The notes beneath the pieces are model-generated. The model was not told the DNA's origin, searched no databases, and saw nothing but the letters and a program-made list of their open reading frames with translations. From positions 1 through 7,804 of the forward strand of contig CABRGJ010000033.1 in NCBI GenBank assembly GCA_902470405.1: 7,804 nt of DNA, given 5' to 3'. A program made the translations under genes and the position numbers. Source of the stretch: an uncultured Eggerthella sp. (GTDB lineage Bacteria; Actinomycetota; Coriobacteriia; Coriobacteriales; Eggerthellaceae). Below, piece by piece: positions 5,874-7,804 of the stretch (positions are counted from its first letter, which is position 1; each line of letters opens with the position of its first letter).

Positions 5874-7478
5874 TTAACGCCGCAAAAGCTTGCGCTTGAG
5901 CTTTCCGAGGATCGATCCGAGCAAGCGATATTCAGGAACACGCAGCACTTTACATAAACCAAATGCGATGACCAGTCCCAAAACGCCACATACGCATACG
6001 ACCGCCACTGCCTCGATGATCGCAGCTGCGCCTCCCAGCGGGAACGCACCCAGCACGAACTGCGACAACGCGAACACCACGATACCCGCCGCCACGCTCG
6101 CTATCGCAGTTTTCACAAACATGCTCACGATCGGGCCATTGCCATAGGAGCCTACCTTACTGCGCACAATGAATGAGCACACCACGAACATAACCCCATA
6201 GAAGAAGAAGTCCGTAACAGGGATACCCGCAAGACCAACTGGTCCTGAGCACAGATACCAATAGAAGAACACCTGAACGAAGCGCAATACGAAATCGACG
6301 AGAGCGAACTGAACGAATTTACGCATGGCAGCGAACACGCGATACATATACATGTATCCCGCATAGAACGGCAAACTGAGCGTCCAGAACATCAAGATAA
6401 CACCGACCGTTTGGGTATCCTCTGCATTGAACGCACCTGCCTGGAACATCTGCATGAGCGGAAATGCGAGACCGCACACCATCGCAGCGAGCGGGATCAT
6501 AAGAAAGAACGTATTGCGCAAACCACTCGAGACATATTTACGAAAGCCCGGCCAATCATCGCGCGCCGCACAGTCGGAAAGCTCTGTGAGCAGCGTCGTG
6601 CCGAGGGAGACCGCGATCACACCATAGGGCAGCTGATACCACATCCATGCGTAGTTCAATGTGGCGGGGCCGTTCGGCGTAGCTTGCAGGGCAAAAGCGT
6701 TCTTGCAGGAGAAAGTGATCATGGTGCCTGCGATATAGAGGAACATCGGCGCTGCAACCTTGAGCGCTTCGACCAGCATAGGATCGCGTAGGTTCATATA
6801 CGGGCGCAATCGTACTCCCCGTTTGATGAGCGCCGGGATCTGCGCTCCGAACTGAAAGAGCACACCTACCGAAGTTCCCACTGCAAGCCACCACATAGCG
6901 AACGTGGGGTTCCAGGCAGAGAGCGGTACGAAGCCGAACATGGTCACGATGACCACGAGATTGTTCAATATCGGCGCAAGAGAGGGCGCCATATAGGACC
7001 GCTCAGCATTCAAGATGCCCGTGATGACCGCACCAAGACCATAGAGCAAAATCTGCACCGCAAAGACACGGAAGAAGAAGACAGCCATCTCCTTTGCAGC
7101 AGGATCGCCACCCGCAAAGGTCTGTGTTTCAATGACCTGCGCTGAGAAGATCGAGCATGCAAGCGCAAGAAGGCCCAAAACGATCGTGGTGATCGTAAGG
7201 ATATTCGAGGCGAATGTCTGTGCGCCACTATCGCCGTTCTTTTCCTTTTGCAGCAGGTAGAGCGGCAAGAACGCCGTTGCCAAGATGCCGCTTGCTGCCA
7301 GCTCATAGATCATGGCCGGCATGTTATAGGCGATGTTGTAGGCAGATGCGAGAACCGTGTTACCAAGCGCAAAGGCCATCGCCCATGTACGAACGAGTCC
7401 TGTAATGCGCGAACCTAACGTTGCGAGCGTGATCAGGCTGGTGTTCTTGATGATGTTAGAACTTGAATCGTTTGCCAC
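5874..7478 (-). CDS. murJ: Lipid II flippase MurJ (MviN family)
   Basis: MurJ is the MOP-superfamily membrane protein that flips the peptidoglycan precursor lipid II to the outer face of the membrane. The 534-residue product is very hydrophobic, with spacing compatible with about 14 membrane helices. The N-terminal GSRITGLVR (22-30) supplies the conserved arginines Arg24 and Arg30, and YQLPYGVIAVSLGTTLL (281-297) is a family hallmark. The first-helix region reads LASAYNIAYNMPAMIYELAASG (43-64). Ser45 stands where E. coli has the essential Asp39, and Tyr/Glu stand where it has Arg52. The IYEL...G form resembles actinobacterial MurJ proteins. There is no C-terminal pseudokinase of the mycobacterial type; the protein ends in a basic KLKRKLLRR tail. 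The start is GTG 7478, with AGAGGA upstream. It is divergent from nadK and converges with the winged-helix gene. Confidence 0.95.
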   Translation of the reverse strand: MANDSSSNIIKNTSLITLATLGSRITGLVRTWAMAFALGNTVLASAYNIAYNMPAMIYELAASGILATAFLPLYLLQKEKNGDSGAQTFASNILTITTIVLGLLALACSIFSAQVIETQTFAGGDPAAKEMAVFFFRVFAVQILLYGLGAVITGILNAERSYMAPSLAPILNNLVVIVTMFGFVPLSAWNPTFAMWWLAVGTSVGVLFQFGAQIPALIKRGVRLRPYMNLRDPMLVEALKVAAPMFLYIAGTMITFSCKNAFALQATPNGPATLNYAWMWYQLPYGVIAVSLGTTLLTELSDCAARDDWPGFRKYVSSGLRNTFFLMIPLAAMVCGLAFPLMQMFQAGAFNAEDTQTVGVILMFWTLSLPFYAGYMYMYRVFAAMRKFVQFALVDFVLRFVQVFFYWYLCSGPVGLAGIPVTDFFFYGVMFVVCSFIVRSKVGSYGNGPIVSMFVKTAIASVAAGIVVFALSQFVLGAFPLGGAAAIIEAVAVVCVCGVLGLVIAFGLCKVLRVPEYRLLGSILGKLKRKLLRR

Positions 7479-7502
7479 GGGTCCTCTTTATGTGACTATA
7501 AT
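7472..7502 (+). promoter_or_regulatory. Probable promoter of nadK
   Basis: TATAAT at 7497-7502 is a perfect -10 hexamer. TTGCCA at 7472-7477 is a good -35 sequence, but the spacer is 19 bases, two longer than ideal. Transcription would start near 7509. The -35 lies inside the first codons of murJ. Confidence 0.5.
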
Positions 7503-7525
7503 TAATAGATTCGACAAACCATACT

Positions 7526-7530
7526 AAGGG
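7526..7530 (+). promoter_or_regulatory. Ribosome binding site of nadK
   Basis: AAGGG lies seven bases before ATG 7538 and supports that start codon. Confidence 0.7.
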
Positions 7531-7537
7531 AAATCGC

Positions 7538-7804
7538 ATGCGTGTTCTGATCGTTCGCAATAACTACAATCCAAAAGCGCTCGAAGCATCCATTCTGCTC
7601 GAGGCGTTCTTCGATAAGCAAAGCATCGAATACCAAACCTACGATTGCGACACCCTTCGGTCTCCACAGATCATTATCGACCAAGATGCTCCCGATAGCG
7701 AACCTTCCTTCGATCTAGCGGTTGTTTTAGGGGGCGATGGCACGATCCTCTGTACCGCGGGCCAGATTCGCACGCAACGGATTCCGATACTTGGCATCAA
7801 TTTC
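7538..7804 (+). CDS. nadK: NAD kinase, N-terminal part (runs off the right edge)
   Basis: NAD kinase phosphorylates NAD to NADP in the cytoplasm, using ATP or polyphosphate. I translated 89 codons to the end of the window. The visible part opens with a beta strand (MRVLIV), continues through an alpha/beta region, and reaches the family signature GGDGT at 65-69, with catalytic Asp67. It is followed by TRIP-like QRIPILGINF (80-89), the conserved strand before the next glycine-rich loop. The spacing between these motifs is normal for NadK. The remaining two thirds or so lie outside the window. In many actinobacteria nadK sits with recN and a haemolysin-type rRNA methyltransferase; here the visible neighbour is the divergent murJ, 59 bases away. 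Confidence 0.92.
   Translation, partial: MRVLIVRNNYNPKALEASILLEAFFDKQSIEYQTYDCDTLRSPQIIIDQDAPDSEPSFDLAVVLGGDGTILCTAGQIRTQRIPILGINF

Noticed and set aside
5564..6049. 161-codon minus-strand frame across the end of murJ and the winged-helix gene
   Set aside because: It overlaps the 3' end of murJ in another frame and the winged-helix gene in antisense. The product is Arg/Ser-rich without a domain.

Overview
The window holds the start of a bacterial division and cell wall (dcw) cluster, read leftward on the minus strand, next to a control region, a small winged-helix gene, murJ and the start of an NAD kinase gene. The minus-strand order mraZ, rsmH, ftsL-like, ftsI, murE is classic dcw order. 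Protein style (an actinobacterial-type MurJ without the Asp and Arg of the E. coli site, a division PBP with no PASTA domain, frequent GTG starts), mid-range G+C and many CGATCG-type words suggest an actinobacterium, most likely of the class Coriobacteriia. That placement is an inference from protein character; no rRNA or other marker gene is present.

Layout. Positions 1-1478 (minus) carry murE, cut by the left edge close to its natural C-terminus. Positions 1480-3258 (minus) carry ftsI, a class B penicillin-binding protein. Positions 3262-3729 (minus) carry an FtsL-like single-pass protein, 3802-4773 rsmH and 4785-5216 mraZ. These five genes are tightly packed, with gaps of 1 to 72 bases, and are probably one operon driven by a promoter at about 5256-5284. 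Positions 5217-5492 are an AT-rich control region. Positions 5493-5852 (plus) encode a small winged-helix protein of unknown role. Positions 5874-7478 (minus) are murJ, convergent with the winged-helix gene. Positions 7538-7804 (plus) are the first 89 codons of nadK, divergent from murJ.

How the genes fit together. MurE adds the third residue of the peptidoglycan stem peptide, MurJ flips lipid II across the membrane, and FtsI, scaffolded by FtsL-type proteins, cross-links the new septal wall. RsmH methylates 16S rRNA in the ribosomal P site. MraZ is the cluster's own DNA-binding regulator.

The most interesting part is 5270-5550. It contains many GTGG/GTGGG words of the type bound by MraZ. 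One cluster points at mraZ and a second points the opposite way, toward the winged-helix gene. A 17-18 base module occurs almost identically in both orientations. This suggests that MraZ, or a related regulator, controls both the dcw operon and the divergent small gene. A perfect terminator-like hairpin lies inside the 5' part of the small gene and has its T-tract on the murJ strand, so the murJ transcript may run antisense through most of that gene.
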